Of a stretch of DNA of 46,496 nucleotides, positions 23,359 through 31,802 are shown piece after piece. Positions within the stretch are counted from its first letter, which is position 1. Every line of letters begins with the position of its first letter. The notes beneath the pieces are model-generated. The model saw only the letters and a program-made list of their open reading frames with translations. It did not search any database and had not been told where the DNA came from. The position numbers and the translations under genes were made by a program. Source of the DNA: Blastococcus sp. MG754426. Lineage in GTDB: Bacteria; Actinomycetota; Actinomycetes; Mycobacteriales; Geodermatophilaceae. The stretch lies in assembly GCF_021699055.1 (NCBI RefSeq), contig NZ_SSXC01000069.1, forward strand, positions 1 through 46,496. Reading direction: 5' to 3'.

Positions 23359-24014
23359 GCCCCGACCTCCCGCGGGACACCCGCCCGGCGCGGGGCCAGG
23401 TGGGCCAGCGCCTCGCGCAGCTGGACGCGGCCCCGGTGGATGCGGCTGCGGACGGTGCCGAGCTTGATGCCCAGCGTCGCGGCGATCTCCTCGTAGGTGA
23501 GGCCCTCGATGTCGCACAGGACGACCGCCACCCGGAACTCCGGCGAGAGCGCGTCGAGCGCCGCCTGCACCTGCGGGTCGAGGTGCGTGTCGGCGTAGAC
23601 CTGCTCGGGGCTGGGCGCCCGGCCCGGCAGCCGCTCGGTGTCGTCGGGCAGCGCGTCGAACCGGATCCGCTGCCGGCGGCGGACCATGTCGAGGAAGAGG
23701 TTGGTGGTGATGCGGTGCAGCCAGCCCTCGAAGGTGCCCGGCGAGTAGTCGGCGAGCGAGCGGAACACCCGGACGAAGGTCTCCTGCGTCAGGTCCTCGG
23801 CGTCCTGGGGGTTGCCCGACAGGCGGTAGGCCAGCCGGTACACCCGGGCCGAGTGGTCCCGGACGACCTGCTCCCACGTGGGGGCGACCCAGGCGTCCTG
23901 CTCCGCCGCGGCAGCGGTGGACGCGGGGGCGGTGGCCTCGGGCACGGCACCAGGATCGCAGACGGGGGCGCCCGCGACCTCTCCGGAGTCGGCGGGTCGG
24001 GACACGGCTCGCAT
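23355..24014 (-). CDS. sigE: ECF sigma factor, SigE-like
   Basis: This 219-aa sigma-70 family factor has region 2 at about 50-115 ([40 protein letters not shown]) and region 4 at about 155-210 with [20 protein letters not shown] and the helix-turn-helix [20 protein letters not shown]. The N-terminal 45 residues are Ala/Pro-rich as in mycobacterial SigE. The ATG at 24014 was chosen because a GGAAC-N18-CGTT promoter ends 18 bases upstream; the upstream GTG at 24050 would lie inside it. A further GTG at 23945 is possible. It is coupled to the anti-sigma gene by a 4-base overlap and divergent from an O-methyltransferase gene, the same neighbours as sigE in mycobacteria. Confidence 0.92.
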   Translation of the reverse strand: MRAVSRPADSGEVAGAPVCDPGAVPEATAPASTAAAAEQDAWVAPTWEQVVRDHSARVYRLAYRLSGNPQDAEDLTQETFVRVFRSLADYSPGTFEGWLHRITTNLFLDMVRRRQRIRFDALPDDTERLPGRAPSPEQVYADTHLDPQVQAALDALSPEFRVAVVLCDIEGLTYEEIAATLGIKLGTVRSRIHRGRVQLREALAHLAPRRAGVPREVGA

Positions 24015-24032
24015 CAGGCGCACGTCCTGGTC

Positions 24033-24059
24033 AACGGGCGGTGGGCACACCCGTGTTCC
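24033..24059 (-). promoter_or_regulatory. ECF (SigE-type) promoter of the sigma factor gene
   Basis: On the minus strand GGAAC (24059-24055), an 18-nt spacer and CGTT (24036-24033) match the sigE/sigH-type consensus GGAA-N16-18-GTT. It lies 18 bases before the ATG at 24014, consistent with autoregulation. Confidence 0.6.
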
Positions 24060-24126
24060 CGCGCACCGCGACTCCCAGGAGACGCACAGGTGCGCCCGCG
24101 CACGTGGGCGCGCACGCCGGGGCCAC

Positions 24127-24132
24127 TACCCT
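24127..24132 (+). promoter_or_regulatory. Leaderless -10 box of the O-methyltransferase gene
   Basis: TACCCT is followed by 6 nt and the GTG at 24139, which favours that start over the ATG three bases on. Confidence 0.5.
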
Positions 24133-24138
24133 CGGCCG

Positions 24139-24801
24139 GTGATGAGCGCCGATCAGCCGCCGCCCACGGGCGGCACCGACCCGGGCGCCGCCTACGCCGA
24201 CCGCTTCGCCGCCGAGTCGCCAGAGATGGTGGCGGCGCGGCACCGCGCCCACTTCCTCCCGGGCGCCACCCCCGTGGAGCCTCCGGTGGGCGCCACCCTC
24301 GCCGTGCTGGCCGCCACGAGCAGCGCCCGCTCGGTGGTCTCGATCGGCAGCGGCGGCGGGCTGGCCGCGTTGTGGCTGCTGCGCGGGATGCGGCCCGACG
24401 GGGTGCTCACCGCGCTGGACGGCGACCCGGAGCAGCTCCGGGCCGCCCGCACCGCGCTCGCCGAGGCCAAGGTGCCGGCCAGCCGGGCGCGGCTGATCTT
24501 CGGCACCCCCGGCGAGGTCCTGCCCCGGCTCTCGCCCGGCGCCTACGACATGGTCTGCTGCGCCGGTCCGCCCCGTGAGTACTCCGACCACCTCGCCGGG
24601 CTGCTCGCCCTGGTCCGGATCGGTGGCACGGCGACCTTCCACGGGCTGCTCGAGAGCGGCCGTGTCGCCGACCGCACCGCGCGGGACCCGCAGTCGGTGG
24701 CGTGGCGCGAGATCGCCCGGACCATCCGCGACGACGAGACCCTGCTGCCCGCCGTCCTGCCGATCGGCACCGGCCTGCTGGTCGCGACCCGGCGAGGCTA
24801 A
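24139..24801 (+). CDS. O-methyltransferase family protein (SAM-dependent)
   Basis: This 220-aa Rossmann methyltransferase resembles the class I O-methyltransferase divergently transcribed from mycobacterial sigE. The SAM-binding loop is VVSIGSGGGLAALWLL, followed by the acidic residue in LTALDGDPEQL and the motif GPPREYSDHLAGLLALVR. The central part is intact, but the catalytic Asp/Lys/Asp metal site of catechol methyltransferases is not obvious, so the substrate is open. A leaderless start at GTG 24139 is favoured by a TACCCT box at 6 nt. The stop TAA overlaps the stop of the convergent 2H phosphoesterase gene by 2 bases. Confidence 0.85.
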   Translation: MMSADQPPPTGGTDPGAAYADRFAAESPEMVAARHRAHFLPGATPVEPPVGATLAVLAATSSARSVVSIGSGGGLAALWLLRGMRPDGVLTALDGDPEQLRAARTALAEAKVPASRARLIFGTPGEVLPRLSPGAYDMVCCAGPPREYSDHLAGLLALVRIGGTATFHGLLESGRVADRTARDPQSVAWREIARTIRDDETLLPAVLPIGTGLLVATRRG

Positions 24802-25316
24802 CCGGCGCCGCGGAACGGCGCGGCCAGCACCGGCGACCAGGGACCGCCGAGGTAGCGCCACAGGCCGAGCCCCCGGGCACGCACCGTCCAGGGGACGAAG
24901 CCGGGGAGCAGCCGCTCGTGCAGGCCGCGGGCGACGGCGGGGTCCACCTTGTTCTGCACGGTGACGTGCGGCGCGAAGCGCTGCCGGTCCTGGCGGGTCA
25001 GCCACGGGTCCCACCCGGCGGCCAGCCCGGCGCGCACCGCCGTCAGCTCGGCGGCCCGGAGCTCGAAGGCCACCCCGCGGCCGAGCAGCCGCAGCCCGGT
25101 CACCGCCACGTCGAACGCCTCGCGGCCGGCGGCCGAGAGGAGGTCGCGCGCCACCTGCTCCTGGTGCTCCCCCGGCAGCGCGTGGAACAGCGTCACGTGG
25201 GCCTGGAGCCAGTTGCGCTCCGGCGGGAAGTGCTCGGCCCGCAGCCGGTCGAACCGGGCCTGGTCCTCCTCGTCGAGCAGGAGGGTTACCACGAGCGGCG
25301 CCGGCCCCGCGCTCAC
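24798..25316 (-). CDS. 2'-5' RNA ligase family (2H phosphoesterase) protein
   Basis: This 172-aa protein has the two H-x-T motifs of the 2H phosphoesterase superfamily: HVT at residue 40 ([14 protein letters not shown]) and HVT at 117 ([12 protein letters not shown]). The spacing and length fit the bacterial LigT/YjcG-like group, which may act on 2',3'-cyclic phosphates or similar RNA ends; the true substrate is unknown. The GTG at 25316 overlaps the glgC stop as GTGA, so it is translationally coupled to glgC, an unusual partner. Its stop overlaps that of the convergent methyltransferase gene. Confidence 0.85.
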   Translation of the reverse strand: MSAGPAPLVVTLLLDEEDQARFDRLRAEHFPPERNWLQAHVTLFHALPGEHQEQVARDLLSAAGREAFDVAVTGLRLLGRGVAFELRAAELTAVRAGLAAGWDPWLTRQDRQRFAPHVTVQNKVDPAVARGLHERLLPGFVPWTVRARGLGLWRYLGGPWSPVLAAPFRGAG

Positions 25317-26533
25317 AGGTAGGCGCGGGTGCCCTTGCCCAGGACCGTGATGCCCCCGGCGCTGACGTGGTACCGCTCGCGGTCCAGGTCGTGGTCCACC
25401 CCGATCCGGGCACCGGCCGGGACGACGACGTTCTTGTCGAGGATGGCGCGGCGGACGTGCGCCCCCTCGCCGATGTACGCGCCGTCCATGACCACGCTGT
25501 CCTCGACCCGCGCGCCGCGCTCCACGCGCACCCCCGGGGAGACCACCGAGTTGTGCACCGAGCCGCCGCCGATGATGGCGCCGGCGCTCACCATCGACTC
25601 CTCGGCGCGTCCGCCGAGGACGAACTTCGCCGGCGGGCGCTGCGGCGCCAGCGTGTAGATCGGCCACCGGTCGTTGTAGAGGTTGAACACCGGCGAGACC
25701 GACACCAGGTCCATGTGCGCGTCGTAGTACGAGTCGATCGTCCCGACGTCGCGCCAGTACCCCTGGTCGCGCTCCGTGGCCCCCGGCACCACGTTGGTGG
25801 AGAAGTCGTAGACCCACGCCTCCCCGGCCTCGGAGAGCATCGGCATGATCGAGCCGCCCATGTCGTGGACCGAGTCGGGGTCCTCGGCGTCGGCGCGCAG
25901 GGCCTCCAGCAGGGCGTCGGTGGTGAAGACGTAGTTGCCCATGGAGGCGAAGCTCTCCTCGGGCGAGTCGGGCAGCCCTGGCGGGTCGGCCGGCTTCTCG
26001 AGGAAGCCCCGCACCTTCCCCTCGGCGTCGGAGTCGATGACGCCGAACTCCGTCGCCTCCCGCCGCGGCACCCGGAGGCCGGCGATCGTGACGCCCGCCC
26101 CGGTCTGCAGGTGCTGGTCGACCATCTGGGCCGGGTCCATCCGGTAGACGTGGTCGGCCCCGAAGACGACGACGACGTCCGGGCGGTCGTCGTAGATCAG
26201 GTTGAGGCTCTGGAAGATCGCGTCGGCGCTGCCGGTGTACCAGCGCGGGCCCAGCCGCTGCTGCGCCGGCACGGGGGTGACGTAGTTGCCGAGCAGGCTC
26301 GACATGCGCCAGGTCTGGGTGATGTGCCGGTCGAGGCTGTGGCTCTTGTACTGGGTGAGGACGGCGATGTGCCGGATGTCGCCGTTGACCAGGTTGGAGA
26401 GCACGAAGTCGATGAGCCGGTAGTTGCCCCCGAAGGGGACCGCCGGCTTCGCGCGGTCCTGGGTCAGCGGAGCCAGCCGCTTCCCCTCACCGCCCGCCAG
26501 GACGATGCCGAGAACCCGTGGACCGCCGCGCAT
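25313..26533 (-). CDS. glgC: Glucose-1-phosphate adenylyltransferase
   Basis: This 406-aa enzyme makes ADP-glucose from glucose-1-phosphate and ATP, the donor for glycogen or maltose-1-phosphate synthesis. It has the nucleotide-binding [35 protein letters not shown], the loop [21 protein letters not shown], and the C-terminal left-handed beta-helix (about 290-400, hexapeptide-like [19 protein letters not shown]). The ATG at 26533 is leaderless, 6 nt after TACGTT. It is divergent from glgM, with repeats between them, and its stop overlaps the start of a 2H phosphoesterase gene. Confidence 0.96.
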   Translation of the reverse strand: MRGGPRVLGIVLAGGEGKRLAPLTQDRAKPAVPFGGNYRLIDFVLSNLVNGDIRHIAVLTQYKSHSLDRHITQTWRMSSLLGNYVTPVPAQQRLGPRWYTGSADAIFQSLNLIYDDRPDVVVVFGADHVYRMDPAQMVDQHLQTGAGVTIAGLRVPRREATEFGVIDSDAEGKVRGFLEKPADPPGLPDSPEESFASMGNYVFTTDALLEALRADAEDPDSVHDMGGSIMPMLSEAGEAWVYDFSTNVVPGATERDQGYWRDVGTIDSYYDAHMDLVSVSPVFNLYNDRWPIYTLAPQRPPAKFVLGGRAEESMVSAGAIIGGGSVHNSVVSPGVRVERGARVEDSVVMDGAYIGEGAHVRRAILDKNVVVPAGARIGVDHDLDRERYHVSAGGITVLGKGTRAYL

Positions 26534-26539
26534 GTCCGC

Positions 26540-26545
26540 AACGTA
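26540..26545 (-). promoter_or_regulatory. Leaderless -10 box of glgC
   Basis: The minus strand reads TACGTT, then 6 nt, then the ATG at 26533. Confidence 0.55.
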
Positions 26546-26590
26546 GCGGCTGCGCCGTCCCCCCGCCGCACGCGCCCCGCGCCCCGGTCC

Positions 26591-26691
26591 GAACGGGTGA
26601 TGCGCCGCCCGGGCCACCGCGAGCCCGTGACCGGGTGGAACGGCCCCGTCCGGGGCCCGCCCCGAGCCGGTGACCGGTCGGAACGGCTCCG
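26591..26691 (+). repeat. Direct repeats in the glgC-glgM intergenic region
   Basis: Two 29-bp direct repeats (26620-26648 and 26663-26691) differ at only 4 positions and are 43 bp apart. A partial third copy near 26584-26596 shares the core CCGGTC-GAACGG with one mismatch. The core GAACGG starts at 26591, 26638 and 26681. They lie between the -10 boxes of the two divergent genes and are candidate regulator sites. Confidence 0.55.
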
Positions 26692-26743
26692 CTGCAGGGG
26701 GCCGCTGCGAGCTCGCGAGCAGCGGGGGGCAGCGGGGTCCTCT

Positions 26744-26749
26744 TAGGGT
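26744..26749 (+). promoter_or_regulatory. Leaderless -10 box of glgM
   Basis: TAGGGT is followed by 6 nt and the GTG at 26756. Confidence 0.55.
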
Positions 26750-26755
26750 GTCGCC

Positions 26756-27931
26756 GTGCGCATCGGGATCGTCACGCGAGAATGGCCGCCGGACGTCTAC
26801 GGCGGCGCGGGAGTGCACGTCGAGCACCTGGTCGCGGCCTTGCGCACGTTGCCGGGCGGGGAGGCCGTCGACGTCGACGTCCACTGCTTCGGCGGACCCC
26901 GTCCGGACGCGACCGCGCACGCCGTCCCCGCGGAGCTCGCCGGCGCCAACGGCGCGCTGCAGGCGGTCGGCGTCGACGTCGGCATCGCCGCCGCGCTGGC
27001 CGGCGTCGACCTGGTGCACAGCCACACCTGGTACGCCAACACCGCCGGTCTGCTCGCCTCGCTGGTGCACGGCGTCCCCCACGTGGTCACCGCGCACTCC
27101 CTGGAGCCGCGGCGGCCGTGGAAGGCCGACCAGCTCGGCGGCGGTTACCGGCTGTCCTCGTGGGCCGAGCGCACCGCCTACCTGGCCGCCGACGCCGTCG
27201 TCGCGGTGAGCTCGGGCATGCGGGAGGACGTGCTGGCCGTCTACCCGGAGCTGGACCCGGCGCGGGTGCACGTGGTCCGCAACGGCGTCGACGCGCAGGC
27301 CTACCGGCCGGTGCACTCACCCGACGTCGTCCGCGGGCTGGGCGTGGACCCCGACCGGCCGTACGCGCTCTTCGTCGGGCGGATCACCCGGCAGAAGGGG
27401 CTGGTGCACCTGCTGGCCGCGGCCGACCAGCTCCCCGCCGACGCCGGGCTGGTGCTGTGCGCCGGCGCCGCCGACACCCCGGCCGAGCGGCAGCAGGTCG
27501 CCGATGCGGTCGCCGACCTGCAGACCCGCCGCGACGGCGTCGTGTGGATCGAGGAGATGCTGCCGCGCGAGCAGCTGGTCCCGCTGATCACGGGCGCCAC
27601 GGTGTTCGTCTGCCCCTCGGTGTACGAGCCGCTCGGCATCGTCAACCTGGAGGCCGCGGCCTGCGGCACCGCCGTCGTCGCCAGCGCGGTGGGCGGCATC
27701 CCGGAGGTCGTGGACGACGGCCGCACGGGTCTGCTGGTGCCCTACGACGAGGCCGACCCGGCCGGGTTCGCCGCCGGTCTGGCCGCCCGCACGGGTGAGC
27801 TGCTGGCCGACCCCGACCGCGCCGCCGCCATGGGCGCCGCGGGCCGGGAGCGGGTCGTCGCCGACTTCGGCTGGGAGGCGATCGCCCGGCAGACGGTGCA
27901 GGTCTACGCGGAGGTCCTCGCCGCCCGCTGA
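26756..27931 (+). CDS. glgM: GT4 glycogen synthase / maltose-1-phosphate synthase
   Basis: This 391-aa GT-B fold glycosyltransferase belongs to the actinobacterial GlgA family now assigned in mycobacteria as GlgM, which joins ADP-glucose and glucose-1-phosphate into alpha-maltose-1-phosphate; the older name is glycogen synthase GlgA. The N-terminal domain has [18 protein letters not shown], and the C-terminal domain has [14 protein letters not shown] and the nucleotide-binding [20 protein letters not shown] with the EX7E glutamates. The domain pattern and pairing with divergent glgC support the GlgM role. The GTG at 26756 is leaderless. No GlgE or branching enzyme gene is in the window. Confidence 0.88.
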   Translation: MRIGIVTREWPPDVYGGAGVHVEHLVAALRTLPGGEAVDVDVHCFGGPRPDATAHAVPAELAGANGALQAVGVDVGIAAALAGVDLVHSHTWYANTAGLLASLVHGVPHVVTAHSLEPRRPWKADQLGGGYRLSSWAERTAYLAADAVVAVSSGMREDVLAVYPELDPARVHVVRNGVDAQAYRPVHSPDVVRGLGVDPDRPYALFVGRITRQKGLVHLLAAADQLPADAGLVLCAGAADTPAERQQVADAVADLQTRRDGVVWIEEMLPREQLVPLITGATVFVCPSVYEPLGIVNLEAAACGTAVVASAVGGIPEVVDDGRTGLLVPYDEADPAGFAAGLAARTGELLADPDRAAAMGAAGRERVVADFGWEAIARQTVQVYAEVLAAR

Positions 27932-28400
27932 GCGGACGACCGACGGCAGTGTGATCGGCCCCTCACTTTGGGGGCACGGACTCCCCACCCCTCGGCTGTC
28001 CGCAGCCCCCCGGCGCGTCGAGACTCTCCGCATGGTCCCGCCCCCGCCGGAGGGGCACCGGACCCGCCCGCCCAGGAGCACCGCATGCCGCCCCGCACCC
28101 ACTCACCGCCCGACCGCGCGACCGTGAGCCGGCGCCCGTCGGCACCGTCCGGCGCTCGCGCGTCCGGTCCTCCGGGCCTCCGGCCCGGCAACCGCCCCGC
28201 CGTCCTCGTCGCGGTCCCGTAGCGGACCACCACCCGGGCCGGGACCGACCGATCCGCGACCCGCGCAGCGCGCGGGCCCGCCCCGCCCCGGTTGGCACCC
28301 CGGCGACCGGGCAAGCAGACTGCCACCCGGCCACACCCGCTGCCGCCGCCGCGCTGGAACCACCGGCGCCCGCGGTTGCCACCTCAGAACAGGGGTGCAC
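27932..28400 (+). other. Intergenic stretch before the orphan receiver gene
   Basis: This 469-bp stretch holds a weak possible hairpin just after glgM (GCCCC at 27958-27962 and GGGGC at 27971-27975) and one small possible open reading frame (28085-28222). I see no other gene, RNA or repeat. The region before the GTG at 28401 contains only an AGGGG ribosome site at 28391. Confidence 0.5.
28085..28222 (+). CDS. Possible small protein (45 aa)
   Basis: An ATG at 28085 has a good AGGAG ribosome site 6 nt upstream and an open frame to a TAG at 28222. The product is Arg/Pro/Ala-rich with no helix or domain I recognise, ending GNRPAVLVAVP. GC-rich third positions are seen but mean little at this size and base composition. 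It could also be a leader peptide for the downstream receiver gene, or chance. Confidence 0.3.
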   Translation: MPPRTHSPPDRATVSRRPSAPSGARASGPPGLRPGNRPAVLVAVP

Positions 28401-28811
28401 GTGATCCGCCTGCTGATAGCCGATGACCACACGGGGGTCCGGCTCGCGCTGGTGGACCTCTTCGGGTCCACCCCCGACATCGCGGTCGTGGCCGCCTGCT
28501 CCGACGGGGACGAGGTCCTGCCGGCCGCGCGGTCGACCCGTCCGCACGTCGCGCTGCTGGACCACGTGATGCCCCGGATGACCGGGCTGGAGGCCGCCGC
28601 GCGACTGCGCGAGGAGTGCCCCGACGTCAGGGTCGTGCTGCTGACCGGCACCGTCGGGTCGGGTCTCGTGGCGGAGGCCAGGGCGCTGGGCGCGGCGGGT
28701 TTCCTCGCCAAGGGCGAGGACTCCGACGCCCTGACCGACCACATCCGCACCGTCGCCGACGGGGGCAGCGCCTGGCCGGAGACGGCGGCCTGCGGGGGAC
28801 GCCCCTTCTGA
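28401..28811 (+). CDS. Stand-alone receiver domain response regulator
   Basis: This 136-aa protein is a CheY-like receiver without an output domain. The acidic pocket is IADDH (Asp 8 and 9), the phosphoacceptor is D54 (ALLDHVMP), and the conserved Thr and Lys lie in VVLLTGT and FLAKG (K104). The C-terminal 25 residues show no helix-turn-helix. GTG 28401 has AGGGG 5 nt upstream; a GTG at 28395 would lie in that site. It precedes a LuxR-type regulator and its kinase on the same strand after a 213-bp structured gap, so it may compete for phosphate with, or sit downstream of, the same kinase. Confidence 0.85.
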   Translation: MIRLLIADDHTGVRLALVDLFGSTPDIAVVAACSDGDEVLPAARSTRPHVALLDHVMPRMTGLEAAARLREECPDVRVVLLTGTVGSGLVAEARALGAAGFLAKGEDSDALTDHIRTVADGGSAWPETAACGGRPF

Positions 28812-28922
28812 CGCCGGCGGTCCGGGTTACCGCCTCCGGAGCGGGAACGCACCGCACCCCCGTGGCGACTCAGCGCGAGGGCGCGACGGTGATCAAGCCC
28901 ACAGGATGAGGACCAAGGTCCC

Positions 28923-29002
28923 GGTACGGGTCGTTGCCGTACCACAAGGCGCTGGTCATCCGCATACTCGCCCGGCAACGGAGAGCCTCCCTCCCGGGAG
29001 GC
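28923..29002 (+). promoter_or_regulatory. Structured leader upstream of the LuxR-type regulator
   Basis: A perfect 7-bp hairpin (28923-28929 with 28937-28943) is followed by a second (28985-28991 with 28996-29002). Two copies of CGGCAAC (28973-28979 and 29005-29011) flank the second hairpin. The GGGGAG ribosome site of the next gene follows at once. I match no known riboswitch to it. Confidence 0.35.
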
Positions 29003-29024
29003 CACGGCAACTGGGGAGTCGACC

Positions 29025-29708
29025 GTGCCGCTCATGACCTTGCCCGACCGTCCCGCCCGCGTCGACGCGGCACGCTTCCTCGTGGTCGACGACCACCGGA
29101 CCTTCGCGGAACTCCTCGCCGGCGCCCTCCGGTCGGCCGGCATGGAGCCGGTGGGCACGGCGGGCTCCGCCGCCCAGGCCGTGGCCATGGCGCGGGACCT
29201 CCGCCCCGACATCGTGATCATGGACATCGAGATGCCGCGCCAGGACGGGCTGACCGCCACCCGGCAGATCCGGGAGGTCTCGCCCGGCACCATCGTCGCG
29301 GTGGTCACCGGGCACTGCGACCCCGCCTGGGTGGTGCGGGCCGCCCAGGCCGGCGCCTCGGCCTACATCCCGAAGAACGGCTCGCTGGAGGAGATGATCG
29401 ACGTCCTCTCGCGCGTCCGGCTCGGGCAGATGATCGTCGCGCCGTCCGCCTTCACCGGCGGCGCCCAGTCGGCCCCCACCGTCCGCACCGCCGCTCCGCC
29501 CGTGCTCACCCGCCGGGAGAAGGAGGTGCTGGACTGCCTGGGCCGCGGCATGCAGGTCAAGGGCATCGCCCGGCTGCTGGGCATCACCGTCGAGACGTGC
29601 CGGGGCTACGTCAAGTCGCTGCACACCAAGCTCGGGGTCCGGTCGCAGCTGGAGGCCGTGATCAAGGCCCAGGAGCTGGGGCTGCTGTCGGCCTCCCGCG
29701 AGCGCTGA
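29025..29708 (+). CDS. LuxR/NarL-family response regulator
   Basis: This 227-aa two-domain regulator has a receiver (about 17-135) with VVDDH, phosphoacceptor D67 (IVIMDIEMP), Thr in VVTGH and Lys in YIPKNG, and a C-terminal LuxR helix-turn-helix (about 160-222) with LTRREKEVLDCLGRGMQVKG and the recognition region LGITVETCRGYVKSLHTKLG. GTG 29025 is preceded by GGGGAG at 6 nt; the ATG at 29034 is an alternative. The stop lies 10 bases before the kinase ATG, so the pair is a two-component operon. The target genes are not known. Confidence 0.93.
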   Translation: MPLMTLPDRPARVDAARFLVVDDHRTFAELLAGALRSAGMEPVGTAGSAAQAVAMARDLRPDIVIMDIEMPRQDGLTATRQIREVSPGTIVAVVTGHCDPAWVVRAAQAGASAYIPKNGSLEEMIDVLSRVRLGQMIVAPSAFTGGAQSAPTVRTAAPPVLTRREKEVLDCLGRGMQVKGIARLLGITVETCRGYVKSLHTKLGVRSQLEAVIKAQELGLLSASRER

Positions 29709-29717
29709 ACGCGGAGG

Positions 29718-31052
29718 ATGACCGCTGAGGGCCCGTACCACCGAGCGTGGTACCGCCGCCGGCCCGCATCGCGGATCGGACGGGAACTGACCTACTTCTC
29801 CGTCGCGGCCGCCCTGGCCCTCGTCGCCGTCTCGACCGCCACCGTGTTCATCAGCGAGCGCATCGCCCGGTCGAACGCGCTCGACGAGGTGGAGCGGACC
29901 ACGGTGCGGATCGCCACCGTGGCGCTGGGACCTCTGGTGCCCGGCTACCTGAACGGGACGGTGGCCGACCGGATCGAGTTCGAGCGCGCCGTCGCCAACC
30001 GGCTCCGGGACCCCTCGATCGAGTCCATCATCGTCTGGGACGACCAGGGTCGGGTCGTCTACTCCAGCGATCGCCGGCTCATCGGCGAGCAGGAGCCGCT
30101 CGGCGCCGAGCTGCGGGCAGCGCTCGCCGGCCGTGTGTTCGCCGAGATCGACGACTCCCCGGACACCACCTACCGGGCGCCGAACGGTGACCCGGCCCTC
30201 GAGGTCTACGCCCCGCTGCCGGCCGGGGGCGAGAACCTCGTGCTCGAGATCTACTACGACTACGGCGTCATCGCCCGGCAGGCCTCCCGGCTGCGGGGGG
30301 AGATCCTGCCGATGGCGCTCGGCGGCCTGGTGCTGCTGCAGGCGGTCCAGTTCCCCATCGCCGCCTCGCTGGCCAAGCGGGTCCGGCGCAACGACGCCGA
30401 GCGCGCCGCCCTGGCCGACGCCGCCCTCGAGTCCTCCGAGCGGGAGCGCCGGGCGATCGCCGCCGACCTGCACGACGGCCCGGTGCAGGACCTGGCCGGC
30501 GTCAGCTACGCCCTGAGCGCGCTGCGCAACAGCGTCCCGGAGGAGCGGCGGGCCATGGTCGACCGGCTGGCGGGCGTGGTGCGGACCGCCGTCGCCTCGC
30601 TGCGCCGCGTCATGCTCGACGTCTACCCCCCGGACCTCTCGGCCGACGGGCTCCCTCGGGCGCTGGACGACCTCGCCCTCCCGCTCCAGGAGCAGGGCCT
30701 GGGCGTCGACGTGCAGACCGGGCCGCTGCCGCCGCTGGGCCCCCAGCAGGCCGCGGTCCTCTACCGCACCGCCAAGGAGACGCTGGCCAACGTGGTCCAC
30801 CACGCCCGGGCGACCCGGGTCTGGGTGACGCTGGAAGCGGAGGGCGACGGGCCGCAGACGGCGGTCCGCCTGGAGGTGGCCGACGACGGCGCCGGCTTCG
30901 GCCCGGCCTACCGCGGCAGCCCCGAGGGGCACCTGGGGCTGAAGCTGCTGGCCGAGCGCGTCGCCGCGCTGGGCGGCCGGGTCGAGATCGGCGACCGGCC
31001 GGGCGGCGGGGCTCGCGTCGCGGTGCACCTCCCGGTCGCACCCGAGCGGTGA
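29718..31052 (+). CDS. Sensor histidine kinase, NarL-type partner (HisKA_3/HATPase_c)
   Basis: This 444-aa membrane kinase has an N-terminal helix (about 24-48), an extracellular sensor region (about 50-185, weak PAS-like SIIVWDDQGRVVYSSDRR), a second helix (about 196-216), then the HisKA_3 dimerisation domain with H252 (ERRAIAADLHDGPVQDLAG) and the HATPase with NVVHHA, DDGAGF and the GHLGLKLLAERVAALGG G-box. It phosphorylates the response regulator just upstream (10-nt gap). A GGAGG ribosome site adjoins the ATG. The sensed signal is not apparent. A GC-rich hairpin follows the stop. Confidence 0.93.
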   Translation: MTAEGPYHRAWYRRRPASRIGRELTYFSVAAALALVAVSTATVFISERIARSNALDEVERTTVRIATVALGPLVPGYLNGTVADRIEFERAVANRLRDPSIESIIVWDDQGRVVYSSDRRLIGEQEPLGAELRAALAGRVFAEIDDSPDTTYRAPNGDPALEVYAPLPAGGENLVLEIYYDYGVIARQASRLRGEILPMALGGLVLLQAVQFPIAASLAKRVRRNDAERAALADAALESSERERRAIAADLHDGPVQDLAGVSYALSALRNSVPEERRAMVDRLAGVVRTAVASLRRVMLDVYPPDLSADGLPRALDDLALPLQEQGLGVDVQTGPLPPLGPQQAAVLYRTAKETLANVVHHARATRVWVTLEAEGDGPQTAVRLEVADDGAGFGPAYRGSPEGHLGLKLLAERVAALGGRVEIGDRPGGGARVAVHLPVAPER

Positions 31053-31066
31053 GCTCCGGCGCGGGA

Positions 31067-31084
31067 ACCCCCCGGACGGGGGGT
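31067..31084 (+). terminator. Terminator after the histidine kinase
   Basis: Perfect 7-bp arms (31067-31073 and 31078-31084) of C and G with a 4-nt loop start 15 bases after the kinase stop. Confidence 0.55.
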
Positions 31085-31202
31085 CGGGCGATGCCCCCGG
31101 GTGCGGCTGCCCGCCGGCGGGCCCCCCGGGGCACCGTGGTGCCACCGCGCCGACCGCGGCGGTGGACGGGAGCAGCCGAGATGGACGTCGCCGGATCCGG
31201 CC

Positions 31203-31763
31203 GTGGCTGACCGCCCGGCCGGGCGGCACGCCGCGCCGCGTGCCGCGCGCCGGGAGCGGTCGTCCCTGCTCGTGCGCCTGGGCGCCGGCTTCCTCGTCTG
31301 CCTGGTGCTCTCCGTGCTGGGCCTGTTCCCGGTGCAGCTGGTGCGCGTCTCGTCCGGCAGCATGGCGCCGTCGATCGACGCGGGCGACCTGGCGCTGGTC
31401 CTCCGGTGGCCGGTGTCGGTGGAGCGCTGGGACGTCGTCGTGGCCGATCCCCTGCAACCGGGCACCGCACCGCTGGTCAAGCGGGTGGTGGCGTTGGGCG
31501 GGGAGTCCGTCGCCGTCGAGGACGGCGTCCTGGTGGTGGACGGCACGGCCGTCTGCGAGCCGTGGAGCGACCCGGCACGCCTGGACGGCGTCTGGTTCGG
31601 GCCGGTCCGCGTCCCCGACGGGTCGGTGTTCCTGCTCGGCGACGAGCGCGAGGGCTCGGTCGACTCCCGCGTCTTCGGACCCGTCGACGAGTCACGGCTC
31701 CGCGGGGTGGTCCTGGCCACGGCCTGGCCCTCCCCCCGCACCGTGCCCGGCACGCCCTGCTGA
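31203..31763 (+). CDS. S26-family signal peptidase, LepB-like
   Basis: This 186-aa membrane protease has a charged head with several Arg, one N-terminal helix (LVRLGAGFLVCLVLSVLGLF) and the type I signal peptidase motifs: nucleophile S53 in SSGSMAPSID and the general-base lysine K93 in LVKRVVALGGE, then GEVPEGSVFLLGDERxxS-like FLLGDEREGSVDSRVFGPV. It is shorter than E. coli LepB and has one predicted helix, as common for actinobacterial extra signal peptidases. The GTG at 31203 is followed by MADRPAGRHA; upstream in-frame sequence is Pro/Arg-rich and non-protein-like. It follows the two-component genes but is separated from them by a terminator. Confidence 0.85.
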   Translation: MADRPAGRHAAPRAARRERSSLLVRLGAGFLVCLVLSVLGLFPVQLVRVSSGSMAPSIDAGDLALVLRWPVSVERWDVVVADPLQPGTAPLVKRVVALGGESVAVEDGVLVVDGTAVCEPWSDPARLDGVWFGPVRVPDGSVFLLGDEREGSVDSRVFGPVDESRLRGVVLATAWPSPRTVPGTPC

Positions 31764-31802
31764 GCCGCCGGCCAGCGCGCGGACGGCCGGCACCGCCGGC
31801 GC

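Noticed and set aside
26591-26691. SigE-type promoters made by the GGAAC in the glg repeats
   Set aside because: No CGTT or GTT box lies 16 to 18 bases downstream of either GGAAC.
28812-29024. Known riboswitch (c-di-GMP, SAM or cobalamin) upstream of the LuxR-type regulator
   Set aside because: The conserved cores of these classes are absent; only two hairpins and a short repeat are present.
28103-29308. 401-codon minus-strand frame opposite the orphan receiver
   Set aside because: Antisense shadow across a receiver gene; no domain or ribosome site.
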